Positions 1-4,295 of a stretch of DNA of 5,013 bases are shown in pieces. Made by a program: the position numbers and the translations under genes. Below the pieces are notes generated by a model. The model ran no database searches. It was not told the origin of the DNA and worked only from the letters and a program-made list of their open reading frames with translations. The stretch is from assembly GCA_025351205.1 (NCBI GenBank), contig JANXWI010000020.1, positions 1-5,013 of the forward strand, in the 5' to 3' direction. The DNA comes from Deinococcus sp. (GTDB taxonomy: Bacteria; Deinococcota; Deinococci; Deinococcales; Deinococcaceae). Position 1 is the first letter of the stretch. Every line of letters starts with the position of its first letter.

Positions 1-138
1 GCTCCCCGCCAGCAGGCCGCACCGGCTCAGGCCAGCGTCGCCGTGACCGCGAGCAGCGAGGGTGCCGACGGCGGTGACGCCAGCAAGCGCCGCCGCCGCC
101 GCAGAGGGCGCCGTGGTGGCAACGGCGCGACCGACTGA
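1..138 (+). CDS. C-terminal end of an unidentified protein with an arginine-rich tail (partial)
   Basis: Frame 1 is open from the first base of the window to a TGA at 136-138, giving the last 45 residues of a longer protein. The visible part is low complexity: an Ala/Gln/Pro/Ser stretch, a short acidic Glu-Gly-Ala-Asp segment, then the basic run KRRRRRRGRRGG and a short NGATD end. Disordered Arg/Gly tails of this kind are common at the C-termini of bacterial RNA-binding proteins such as DEAD-box helicases and pseudouridine synthases, so a role with RNA is a reasonable guess, but no catalytic domain is inside the window and the gene cannot be named. It points toward the end of pyrC and is followed at once by a strong hairpin terminator, which supports this being a true gene end. 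Confidence 0.7.
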   Translation, partial: APRQQAAPAQASVAVTASSEGADGGDASKRRRRRRGRRGGNGATD

Positions 139-154
139 AGCAGGCAAAGACATA

Positions 155-195
155 AAGGGGTGAAGCTGATTTCGGTCAGGTTCACCCTTCTTTTT
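155..195 (+). terminator. Intrinsic terminator after the first gene, possibly bidirectional
   Basis: The arms 155-169 (AAGGGGTGAAGCTGA) and 176-189 (TCAGGTTCACCCTT) pair over about 13 base pairs with one G-G mismatch and one bulged G around a six-base loop, and a run of five T follows at 191-195. It lies 17 bases after the stop at 138. Read on the minus strand, the same hairpin follows the pyrC stop at 201, but the T-tract on that side is broken (TTTATGTCTTT), so it would be a weaker terminator for the pyr operon. Confidence 0.85.
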
Positions 196-200
196 GATGT

Positions 201-1457
201 TTACGGCTGTTCGCGCCGGAAAGCCACCTGCCCGGCCACCAGCGTCAGGGTGGGCCAGCCGCGCAGCTCCTGCCCGGCCCAGGGCGAGAATTTCGCCTTG
301 GACTTGAAGGTAGCCGGCTCAACTTCCCGCACGGTGTCCAGGTCGAGCAGCACGAGGTCGGCGGGCTGACCGGCCTCCAGCGTGGGCACCGTCCAGCCCA
401 TGACGCGGGCGGGTCCAGCGGTGAACAGGTCCAGCAGCTTTTCCAGGCCGAGTGTGTCGCCAAAGCGGGTGTACATCAGCGGAAAGGCCAGCTCGATGTA
501 CGCGATGCCGGACGGGGCCAGCAGCAAATCCTGTTCCTTCTCGGCGCGGGTGTGCGGGGCGTGGTCAGTGGCGAGGCAATCCACCGAGCCGTCGCGCAAC
601 CCTTCCAGCAGGTGATCGGCGTCCGCCTGTGTCCGCAGCGGCGGGGCCACCTTGTAGATGGGGTCGAAAGACCGCAACGCCTCGTCGGTGAGGGTCAGGT
701 GGTGGGGGCAGACCTCGCAGGTGACCGCGATTCCCCGCCGCTTGGCGTCCCGAACCAGATCAAGCGCCCGCGCCGTGGACAGGTGCTGGATGTGTAGCCT
801 TGCTCCAGTGAGAGCGGCGATTTCGATGTCACGGGCAACTCTAGCCGCCTCTGCCGCCGCCGGGTTTCCGGGCAGGCCCAGCGCCTCGCTGACCGCGCCC
901 TCGTTCATCACGCCGTCTGCGCGCAGGCCCGCGTCTTCGGCGTGGACGCTGACCACCATGCCCAGGCTGTGGGCATATTCCAGGCCCAGGCGCAGCACGC
1001 GGGCGTCTTCGTTGGTGCGTCCGTCATCGGTGAACATAACCGCCCCCGCTTCCTTGAGCAGCGCCAGTTCGGCCAGTTGCTTGCCCTGCTGCCCTTTGGT
1101 CAGCGCCGCCGAGGGTTTCAGGCGTGCGAAACCCAGGCCGTTTGCCTTCAAGGTCAGCGAGCGCACCAGGGCCGGGTCGTCGATGACCGGCGAGGTGTTG
1201 GGCATACAGACCACGGTGCCGTAGCCGCCCGCCGCCGCCGCCGCGAGGCCCGAGGCCAAGTCTTCCTTGACCTCCTGCCCCGGCTCCCGCAGATGCGCGT
1301 GCGGTTCTAGGAAGGCCGGAGCGACGGTGGCCCCGTAGCCGTCTATGACTTCGCCTTCAGCCGGAAGATTCCAGCCCTTGATGAGACCGTTTTCGATGGT
1401 GAGGGTTTCAGGAGTGGTCGAGTTGGGGCGGTGGATGTTGGTTAGGGTTAGAACCAT
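201..1457 (-). CDS. pyrC: Dihydroorotase, type I
   Basis: Catalyses the reversible cyclisation of N-carbamoyl-L-aspartate to dihydroorotate, the third step of de novo pyrimidine synthesis, in the cytoplasm. The 418-residue product is full length for the type I family. It shows the metal-binding H53-A-H55 followed by LREPG (56-60), the substrate-binding MPNTSP (85-90), FTDDG (142-146), where an Asp takes the place of the carbamylated Lys of type II enzymes, VHAED with H172, IQHLST with H225, and the catalytic ATDHAPH with D298. The C-terminal AGQPADLVLLD is typical of this amidohydrolase group. The ATG at 1457 has a GGAG seven bases upstream. The first ten bases overlap the end of the preceding AT-rich gene, so its translation signals sit inside that gene. 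Last gene of the pyrR-pyrB-unknown-pyrC transcript. Type I dihydroorotases often bind aspartate carbamoyltransferase, as reported for Thermus and Aquifex. Confidence 0.97.
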   Translation of the reverse strand: MVLTLTNIHRPNSTTPETLTIENGLIKGWNLPAEGEVIDGYGATVAPAFLEPHAHLREPGQEVKEDLASGLAAAAAGGYGTVVCMPNTSPVIDDPALVRSLTLKANGLGFARLKPSAALTKGQQGKQLAELALLKEAGAVMFTDDGRTNEDARVLRLGLEYAHSLGMVVSVHAEDAGLRADGVMNEGAVSEALGLPGNPAAAEAARVARDIEIAALTGARLHIQHLSTARALDLVRDAKRRGIAVTCEVCPHHLTLTDEALRSFDPIYKVAPPLRTQADADHLLEGLRDGSVDCLATDHAPHTRAEKEQDLLLAPSGIAYIELAFPLMYTRFGDTLGLEKLLDLFTAGPARVMGWTVPTLEAGQPADLVLLDLDTVREVEPATFKSKAKFSPWAGQELRGWPTLTLVAGQVAFRREQP

Positions 1458-1957
1458 TGTATTTCTCCATTATATTTCATGAATGCCGACACCGCTACAC
1501 CATTCTCAATCCCTCGACAATATATCCCATCCAATCTGAGGCTTTTATCACCAATTGTCCAAACCGATGACGGCACGTACATATGCTTTCTATCGCTCAG
1601 CTGTTTGAGTTCACCATGACCATCAACGGGAGGACCGAGAAGACTTACAAGGTATGCCAAGCAATTAAGATAATCACCATTATATTTTGAATATAACTCC
1701 ATAACGTTTAGAAGCATGTCTATGCTTTCAACTGATCGATTGAGAATGTTTACTCCAGATCGGTTGTTTATTGGAAATGTATCTATATAAAACAGTATAT
1801 TTTTACTATTCGTATAATTCGATCTGAGGGCACTTTCACTGCTGAAACTGAAGCCCTGGCGTTGCAAGACTGTTTCAAGTGGGTCGTCTGAATCACACAC
1901 ATCCTTGAATATATCTACAACGGTTTGAATAGTATTCTTATAAACTACATCACTCAT
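1448..1957 (-). CDS. Hypothetical protein of unknown function; AT-rich gene between pyrB and pyrC
   Basis: Encodes 169 residues that I do not recognise. The start ATG at 1957 is six bases after the pyrB stop, with GGGGA about nine bases upstream inside the pyrB end, and the TAA at 1448-1450 overlaps the pyrC start by ten bases, so it is built into the operon by translational coupling. The protein has no signal peptide or membrane segment. Its first half looks helical, with a leucine-rich stretch at about 80-108, and is followed by LGPP (107-110); the C-terminal part (about 126-169) looks beta-rich, with VWTIGDKSLRLDG and a final EIQWF. This small soluble layout recalls immunity-type proteins of polymorphic toxin systems, but that is only an impression. 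Composition is unlike its neighbours: 18 and 17 G+C of 60 in 1681-1740 and 1741-1800, with many AAA, ATA and TAT codons, which indicates recent transfer. It fills the slot held by bbc in the Thermus pyr cluster; homology to bbc is not shown. Confidence 0.85.
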   Translation of the reverse strand: MSDVVYKNTIQTVVDIFKDVCDSDDPLETVLQRQGFSFSSESALRSNYTNSKNILFYIDTFPINNRSGVNILNRSVESIDMLLNVMELYSKYNGDYLNCLAYLVSLLGPPVDGHGELKQLSDRKHMYVPSSVWTIGDKSLRLDGIYCRGIENGVAVSAFMKYNGEIQWF

Positions 1958-1963
1958 TTAGCT
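1458..1963. other. Low-GC segment inserted cleanly between pyrB and pyrC
   Basis: Composition drops from 46 G+C of 60 in pyrB (2461-2520) to about 28-43% in the 60-base lines I counted across 1501-1860, and rises again at the pyrC start. The limits coincide almost exactly with the pyrB stop and the pyrC start. I saw no terminal inverted repeats, target duplication, integrase or transposase, so the segment is a single-gene acquisition of unknown mechanism, not a recognisable mobile element. Confidence 0.75.
1465..1468 (-). promoter_or_regulatory. Ribosome binding site of pyrC, inside the upstream gene
   Basis: GGAG lies seven bases before the pyrC ATG (1455-1457) and fixes that start. It is part of the penultimate codons of the AT-rich gene, so pyrC now depends on sequence supplied by that gene. 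Confidence 0.75.
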
Positions 1964-2911
1964 TCATCCCCGCCCGACAAGCAAATGATACAGCACGCTC
2001 ATCCTAACCGCCTGCCCATTTTCAACCTGTTTCAGAATGCGGCTGCGGGGGCCGTCGGCGGTGTCGGCAGAAATCTCCAGGTCGCGGTTCATCGGGCCGG
2101 GGTGCAGCACGATGGCTCCAGGCTCGGCGTGTTCCAGCAGCGCCTCGTTCACCTGATAACCCGCAATATATTCCGGCAGGCTGCCCAGGTAACCCGCGTC
2201 CATACGCTCAGTCTGGAGCCGCAGCGCCATGACCGCGTGGGCACCCTTCACGGCGTCGCGGGCATCGGTGGTCAGGGTCACGCCTTCCCCCGCCAGCTCA
2301 CGCGGCAGCAGCGTGGCCGGGCCGCAGAGCGTGACCTGTGCGCCCAGCCGGGTCAGCAGCTCAATGTTGCTGCGGGCCACCCGCGAGTGCCGCACGTCGC
2401 CGATGATGGCGACCTTGCGCCCGGCCAGATCGCCGTATTCCTGCCGGATGGTGTAGGCGTCCAGCAGCGCCTGGGTGGGGTGCGCCCGCCTGCCGTCGCC
2501 CGCGTTGATGGTCGGCTTGCCGGAGAACTGCGCGACCCGGTGCGCCGCCCCGCTGGCCTCATGGCGCACGATGAAGGCGTCGATCCTGTAGGCGCTCAGC
2601 GTCTGAACGGTGTCGCGCAGGCTCTCGCCCTTGCTCAGGCTGCTGGCGCTCGCCACGAAGCTCACCACGTCGGCACTCATGCGGCGGGCAGCCAGCTCGA
2701 AGCTGATACGGGTGCGGGTACTGTTCTCGAAAAACACCGTGCAGACGGTCAGCCCCTGCAACGCCGGAACCTTGCGGACCGGGCGGTCCAGCACCTGCAT
2801 CATGGTGTCGGTGTTGTCCAGAATGGCGTTCAGGCGATCAGCACTCCATCCCTGAAAATCGAGCAGGTGGCGGGGGCGAACCTCGGCGGCGGGCATCACA
2901 GCCGCCGTCAC
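1964..2911 (-). CDS. pyrB: Aspartate carbamoyltransferase catalytic subunit
   Basis: Condenses carbamoyl phosphate with L-aspartate, the committed step of pyrimidine synthesis. The 315-residue protein is of normal length and has the complete active site: the carbamoyl-phosphate loop FENSTRTR (61-68), the loop from the adjacent subunit SLSKGES with K94, RHE (117-119), HPTQ with H144, the aspartate-domain signature GDVRHSRVARS (171-181), LRLQTER (230-236) and HPGPMNR (270-276). The start is a GTG at 2911 that overlaps the pyrR stop as GTGA, with a GGGAG eight bases upstream; an in-frame ATG at 2896 is possible but has no comparable site. No regulatory chain gene (pyrI) is in the window, so allosteric control, if any, would come from other partners such as dihydroorotase. 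Followed after six bases by the AT-rich unknown gene. Confidence 0.97.
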   Translation of the reverse strand: MTAAVMPAAEVRPRHLLDFQGWSADRLNAILDNTDTMMQVLDRPVRKVPALQGLTVCTVFFENSTRTRISFELAARRMSADVVSFVASASSLSKGESLRDTVQTLSAYRIDAFIVRHEASGAAHRVAQFSGKPTINAGDGRRAHPTQALLDAYTIRQEYGDLAGRKVAIIGDVRHSRVARSNIELLTRLGAQVTLCGPATLLPRELAGEGVTLTTDARDAVKGAHAVMALRLQTERMDAGYLGSLPEYIAGYQVNEALLEHAEPGAIVLHPGPMNRDLEISADTADGPRSRILKQVENGQAVRMSVLYHLLVGRG

Positions 2912-3450
2912 AGGTCACGCTCCCAGAGTTCTACGGCGTCGATGCCGTCTGTCTCTTCCAGCTTGACCTTGACCAGTTCGCTGCGGGCGGTGGGCAGGTT
3001 TTTGCCCACGTAGTCGGCCCGGATCGGCAGCTCGCGGTGGCCCCGGTCCACCAGCACGGCCAGCTGGATGCTCTGGGGGCGGCCCAGGTCCAGCAGCGCG
3101 TCGAGGGCCGCCCGCACGGTGCGCCCGGTGTACAGCACGTCGTCGATCAGGATGACGCGCCGGGGCTGCATGTCAAAGTCGATCTGCGTCTCTCTGATGA
3201 CCGGCTGCACCGCGATTTCCGAGAGGTCGTCGCGGTAGAGCGTGATGTCGAGGCGGCCCTGCGGCACCTCCACGCCTTCCAGCTCGCGCAGCTTGGCGGC
3301 CAGACGGGCGGCCAGCGGAATGCCTCGCGTGTGAATGCCCACCAGCGCCAGGCCCTGCGCACCCCTGTTGCGCTCCAGAATCTCGTGCGCGATGCGGGTC
3401 AGGGCGCGGCGCAGCTCCTCGGCGGTCAGAATCGAGGCTTTCAGCTGCAT
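2908..3450 (-). CDS. pyrR: Bifunctional pyr operon regulator / uracil phosphoribosyltransferase
   Basis: PyrR binds pyr leader RNA when UMP or UTP is high and also has uracil phosphoribosyltransferase activity. The 180 residues match the length of the Bacillus protein (181). It carries the conserved N-terminal RRALTRIAHEILERN (14-28), the TRG loop (41-43), DITLYRDD (68-75), the PRPP-binding motif VILIDDVLYTGRT (99-111) and the long conserved stretch around DRGHRELPIRADYVGKN (135-151), so both the phosphoribosyltransferase site and the RNA-binding surface should be intact. The ATG at 3450 is preceded by a modest GGAA seven bases away and lies inside the last ten bases of the leader ORF, so initiation may depend on ribosomes finishing the leader. 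First structural gene of the operon; its stop overlaps the pyrB start by four bases. Its own leader contains two matching target hairpins. Confidence 0.97.
   Translation of the reverse strand: MQLKASILTAEELRRALTRIAHEILERNRGAQGLALVGIHTRGIPLAARLAAKLRELEGVEVPQGRLDITLYRDDLSEIAVQPVIRETQIDFDMQPRRVILIDDVLYTGRTVRAALDALLDLGRPQSIQLAVLVDRGHRELPIRADYVGKNLPTARSELVKVKLEETDGIDAVELWERDL
2920..2924 (-). promoter_or_regulatory. Ribosome binding site that supports the GTG start of pyrB
   Basis: GGGAG lies inside the last codons of pyrR, eight bases before the GTG at 2911. It favours the coupled GTGA start over the ATG at 2896. Confidence 0.65.
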
Positions 3451-3539
3451 CTTGTGCTTCCGGGCAAGCTGCTTCCGGGCAAAAAAAAGGCCGTCCGGGC
3501 GTTCCGGCGGCGGTCTGTTGACGCGTTACTGCTGTTCAT
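3441..3539 (-). CDS. Leader peptide of the pyr operon, 32 codons, overlapping pyrR
   Basis: A short ORF starts at ATG 3539 after a strong AAAGGAG (spacing four bases) and ends in TGA 3441-3443, ten bases into pyrR. The peptide begins MNSSNASTDRRRNARTAFF and continues with the tandem LPGSS LPGST before a short RCS end. Codons 10-20 are exactly the intrinsic terminator, including TTT TTT TTG for its U-tract. This is the layout expected if a translating ribosome blocks the terminator hairpin, as was proposed for the Thermus pyr operon. The peptide sequence itself probably does not matter; the act of translation does. Stopping inside the pyrR start would also let ribosomes reinitiate on pyrR. An in-frame GTG within the PyrR-proximal hairpin is an alternative start but has no ribosome site. 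Expression is not proven; the case rests on the Shine-Dalgarno, the frame and the position. Confidence 0.72.
   Translation of the reverse strand: MNSSNASTDRRRNARTAFFLPGSSLPGSTRCS
3456..3482. repeat. 12-base direct repeat in the leader ORF
   Basis: GCTTCCGGGCAA occurs at 3456-3467 and again at 3471-3482, a period of 15 bases that keeps frame and encodes the tandem LPGSS/LPGST of the leader peptide. The copy next to pyrR provides its GGAAG ribosome site; the other copy adjoins the T-tract of the terminator. Confidence 0.8.
3481..3511 (-). terminator. Intrinsic terminator (attenuator) inside the pyr leader ORF
   Basis: On the minus strand the arms GCCGCCGG (3504-3511) and CCGGACGGC (3490-3498) form eight pairs with one bulged A around the loop AACGC, and a run of eight T follows at 3481-3488. 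It lies 31 bases before pyrR, between promoter and first gene, where a constitutive terminator would silence the operon, so it must be conditional. Its position within translated codons 10-20 suggests that leader ribosomes prevent it. Confidence 0.88.
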
Positions 3540-3543
3540 GGTG

Positions 3544-3550
3544 CTCCTTT
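3544..3550 (-). promoter_or_regulatory. Shine-Dalgarno of the leader ORF
   Basis: AAAGGAG sits four bases before the leader ATG and directly after PyrR hairpin 2. It is the strongest ribosome site in the operon, much better than the GGAA in front of pyrR. Confidence 0.75.
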
Positions 3551-3568
3551 CCGGCCTCACGGGGCGGG
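3551..3568 (-). promoter_or_regulatory. PyrR-binding hairpin 2, adjacent to the leader Shine-Dalgarno
   Basis: The minus strand reads CCCGCCCCGTGAGGCCGG. It has the same GCC-CCGTGA-GGC core as hairpin 1 and two further C-G pairs below one C-C mismatch. Only one base separates it from hairpin 1. Its 3' end touches the AAAGGAG of the leader ORF, so a protein bound here would block ribosome access. The internal mismatch resembles the interrupted stem of Bacillus PyrR sites, but its flanks fit the consensus less well than hairpin 1. Confidence 0.68.
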
Positions 3569-3569
3569 T

Positions 3570-3587
3570 GCAGCCTCACGGGGCTGC
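3570..3587 (-). promoter_or_regulatory. PyrR-binding hairpin 1 (promoter-distal copy relative to pyrR)
   Basis: The minus strand reads GCAGCCCCGTGAGGCTGC: a perfect six-base-pair stem closed by the hexaloop CCGTGA. This fits the known PyrR-binding loop, whose hexaloop is CNGNGA and whose core is ARUCCNGNGAGGYU; only the U in the third position differs (C here). PyrR bound to uridine nucleotide would hold this hairpin closed. Confidence 0.82.
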
Positions 3588-3609
3588 TGAAAAGGACTGC
3601 GGACATGCG

Positions 3610-3622
3610 CCGGAATCTCCGG
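3610..3622 (-). promoter_or_regulatory. Small hairpin near the 5' end of the pyr leader
   Basis: CCGGA-GAT-TCCGG forms five perfect pairs just after the predicted transcription start. It could protect the 5' end. Part of it is also complementary to the terminator arm: 3608-3615 can pair over eight bases with 3502-3509, so it might take part in an antiterminator. Confidence 0.35.
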
Positions 3623-3631
3623 GCCGCTGGA

Positions 3632-3660
3632 AGTATAGAGCATGGGCGCGGCCATCTGAA
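3632..3660 (-). promoter_or_regulatory. Promoter of the pyr operon
   Basis: On the minus strand, TTCAGA (3655-3660, four of six to TTGACA) is followed after exactly 17 bases by TATACT (3632-3637, five of six to TATAAT). Transcription should start near 3625, which leaves about 86 bases before the leader ATG and about 175 before pyrR, room for the whole regulatory leader. This is the only good housekeeping-type promoter I see on this strand upstream of the hairpins. Confidence 0.72.
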
Positions 3661-3689
3661 CTCGGCCATCTGAACCACCACCATCTGAA
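3652..3689. repeat. Three tandem copies of a 14-15 base repeat in the divergent promoter region
   Basis: CCATCTGAA occurs at 3652-3660, 3666-3674 and 3681-3689, with the first two sharing the longer CGGCCATCTGAAC or close to it. The -35 box of the pyr promoter is the minus-strand reading of copy 1. The spacing (14 then 15 bases) is not a full helical multiple. It could be simple slippage or a set of operator half-sites; a related CCGCCTGAA pattern with a period of 15 continues into the first codons of the next gene. Confidence 0.7.
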
Positions 3690-3709
3690 CTTCTGCACGC
3701 CAGCCCGCG

Positions 3710-3717
3710 TATACCCT
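3710..3717 (+). promoter_or_regulatory. Possible -10 box for a leaderless transcript of the thioredoxin-like gene
   Basis: TATACCCT ends two bases before the ATG at 3720, and there is no Shine-Dalgarno in front of that ATG. A -10 element this close to the start codon is a known pattern for leaderless mRNAs in Deinococcus. No convincing -35 is visible; only weak TGAAC repeat copies lie upstream. Confidence 0.4.
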
Positions 3718-3719
3718 GT

Positions 3720-4295
3720 ATGAACCCGCGCCGCCTGAACCCGCACCGCCTGAAGCCTCGTGGCGTTCCGGCCCGGCTGCTCGCCGCTCTGACCCTCTGC
3801 GCCACCGTCCTATACAGTCAGGCGGCGGCCCTCTCGGTGGGCGACAGAGCGCCCGACTTCACCCCGGGCGGGCAGTGGCTCAACTCGCCGCCGCTGCACG
3901 TTTCCCAGCTGCGGGGCAGGGTGGTGATCGTGAACCTGTGGGTGTATTCCTGTATCAACTGCCACCTGAGCCTGCCCACCCTTCAGAAGTGGTACGGCAG
4001 ATACAGGGCAGCCGGGCTGGAAATCGTGGGGGTACACACGCCCGAGTTCGAGAGTGACAAGCCCGTGAAGAATGTGGTGGCCTCACTCATGGCCGATCAC
4101 GTAAACTGGCCGGTGATGCAGGACAACGCTCAAGCCACCTGGAACGCCTACGAATCTCAGGGCTGGCCCAGCTTTTACATTATCGATAAGCGCGGCGTCA
4201 TCCGGGACATTCATGTGGGCGAGATTTCTTCCCGCTACCCCGGCGCCATTCCCGGCCTGGAAGCGACCCTTCAGAAACTGCTGGCCGAGAAGTGA
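3720..4295 (+). CDS. Exported thioredoxin-like protein, DipZ/TlpA type
   Basis: A 191-residue thiol-redox protein expected outside the cytoplasmic membrane. It has a long basic N-terminus (MNPRRLNPHRLKPRG), a hydrophobic stretch LLAALTLCATVLYS (20-33) and a likely cleavage site around SQAAA (33-37), so it is either secreted or anchored by an uncleaved signal. The mature part is one thioredoxin fold: VGDRAPDF (40-47), a redox-active C78-I-N-C81 in the context NLWVYSCINCHLSLPTL, GVHTPEFES (104-112), WNAYESQGWPSFYIID (141-156) with the conserved cis-Pro at 150, and a C-terminal helix. SCINC together with GVHTPEF is the hallmark of the soluble domain of DipZ-like proteins; here that domain stands alone, without the CcdA-type membrane part. 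Typical roles are reduction or exchange of disulfides in exported proteins or cytochrome c maturation. Transcribed away from the pyr promoter and overlapping the next gene by four bases. Confidence 0.9.
   Translation: MNPRRLNPHRLKPRGVPARLLAALTLCATVLYSQAAALSVGDRAPDFTPGGQWLNSPPLHVSQLRGRVVIVNLWVYSCINCHLSLPTLQKWYGRYRAAGLEIVGVHTPEFESDKPVKNVVASLMADHVNWPVMQDNAQATWNAYESQGWPSFYIIDKRGVIRDIHVGEISSRYPGAIPGLEATLQKLLAEK

Larger units (their letters stand above)
3545..3596 (-). promoter_or_regulatory. Candidate three-way junction that sequesters the leader Shine-Dalgarno
   Basis: TCCTTT (3591-3596) is perfectly complementary to AAAGGA (3545-3550), which is the leader Shine-Dalgarno. The six-pair stem would enclose both PyrR hairpins with only a few unpaired bases (3588-3590 and 3569), giving a compact three-way junction. 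PyrR bound to the hairpins could stabilise it and hide the ribosome site. The complementarity is seen; folding and function are inferred. Confidence 0.5.

Noticed and set aside
658..1310. Plus-strand ORFs opposite pyrC
   Set aside because: They are shadows of the dihydroorotase gene, whose metal-binding motifs run through the whole region on the other strand.
1469..1474. Perfect TATAAT on the minus strand just before pyrC, a possible internal promoter
   Set aside because: The hexamer 17 bases upstream (TAGCGG) does not resemble a -35, and such hexamers are expected by chance in this AT-rich coding sequence.
1467..1687. 11-base repeat CCATTATATTT at 1467-1477 and 1677-1687 as possible insertion ends
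   Set aside because: Both copies encode KYNG within the unknown protein, the second is internal to the gene, and neither is paired with a junction, so it is probably chance in AT-rich DNA.
1448..1975. Insertion-sequence ends or target duplications flanking the AT-rich gene
   Set aside because: I compared the sequence around 1445-1480 and 1945-1985 and found no convincing inverted or direct repeats and no transposase.
2896..2896. ATG at codon 6 as the true pyrB start
   Set aside because: The GTG at 2911 has a GGGAG at eight bases and the usual four-base overlap with pyrR, which is better support.
1925..3013. Long plus-strand ORF of 362 codons opposite pyrB
   Set aside because: It is the antisense shadow of pyrB and part of pyrR in GC-rich DNA. 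It has a low-complexity, histidine- and arginine-rich translation with no domain, and the minus-strand genes are certain.
3037..3723. Plus-strand ORF of 228 codons opposite pyrR and the pyr leader
   Set aside because: It is antisense to pyrR, crosses the attenuator and promoter, and has no motif or start signals.
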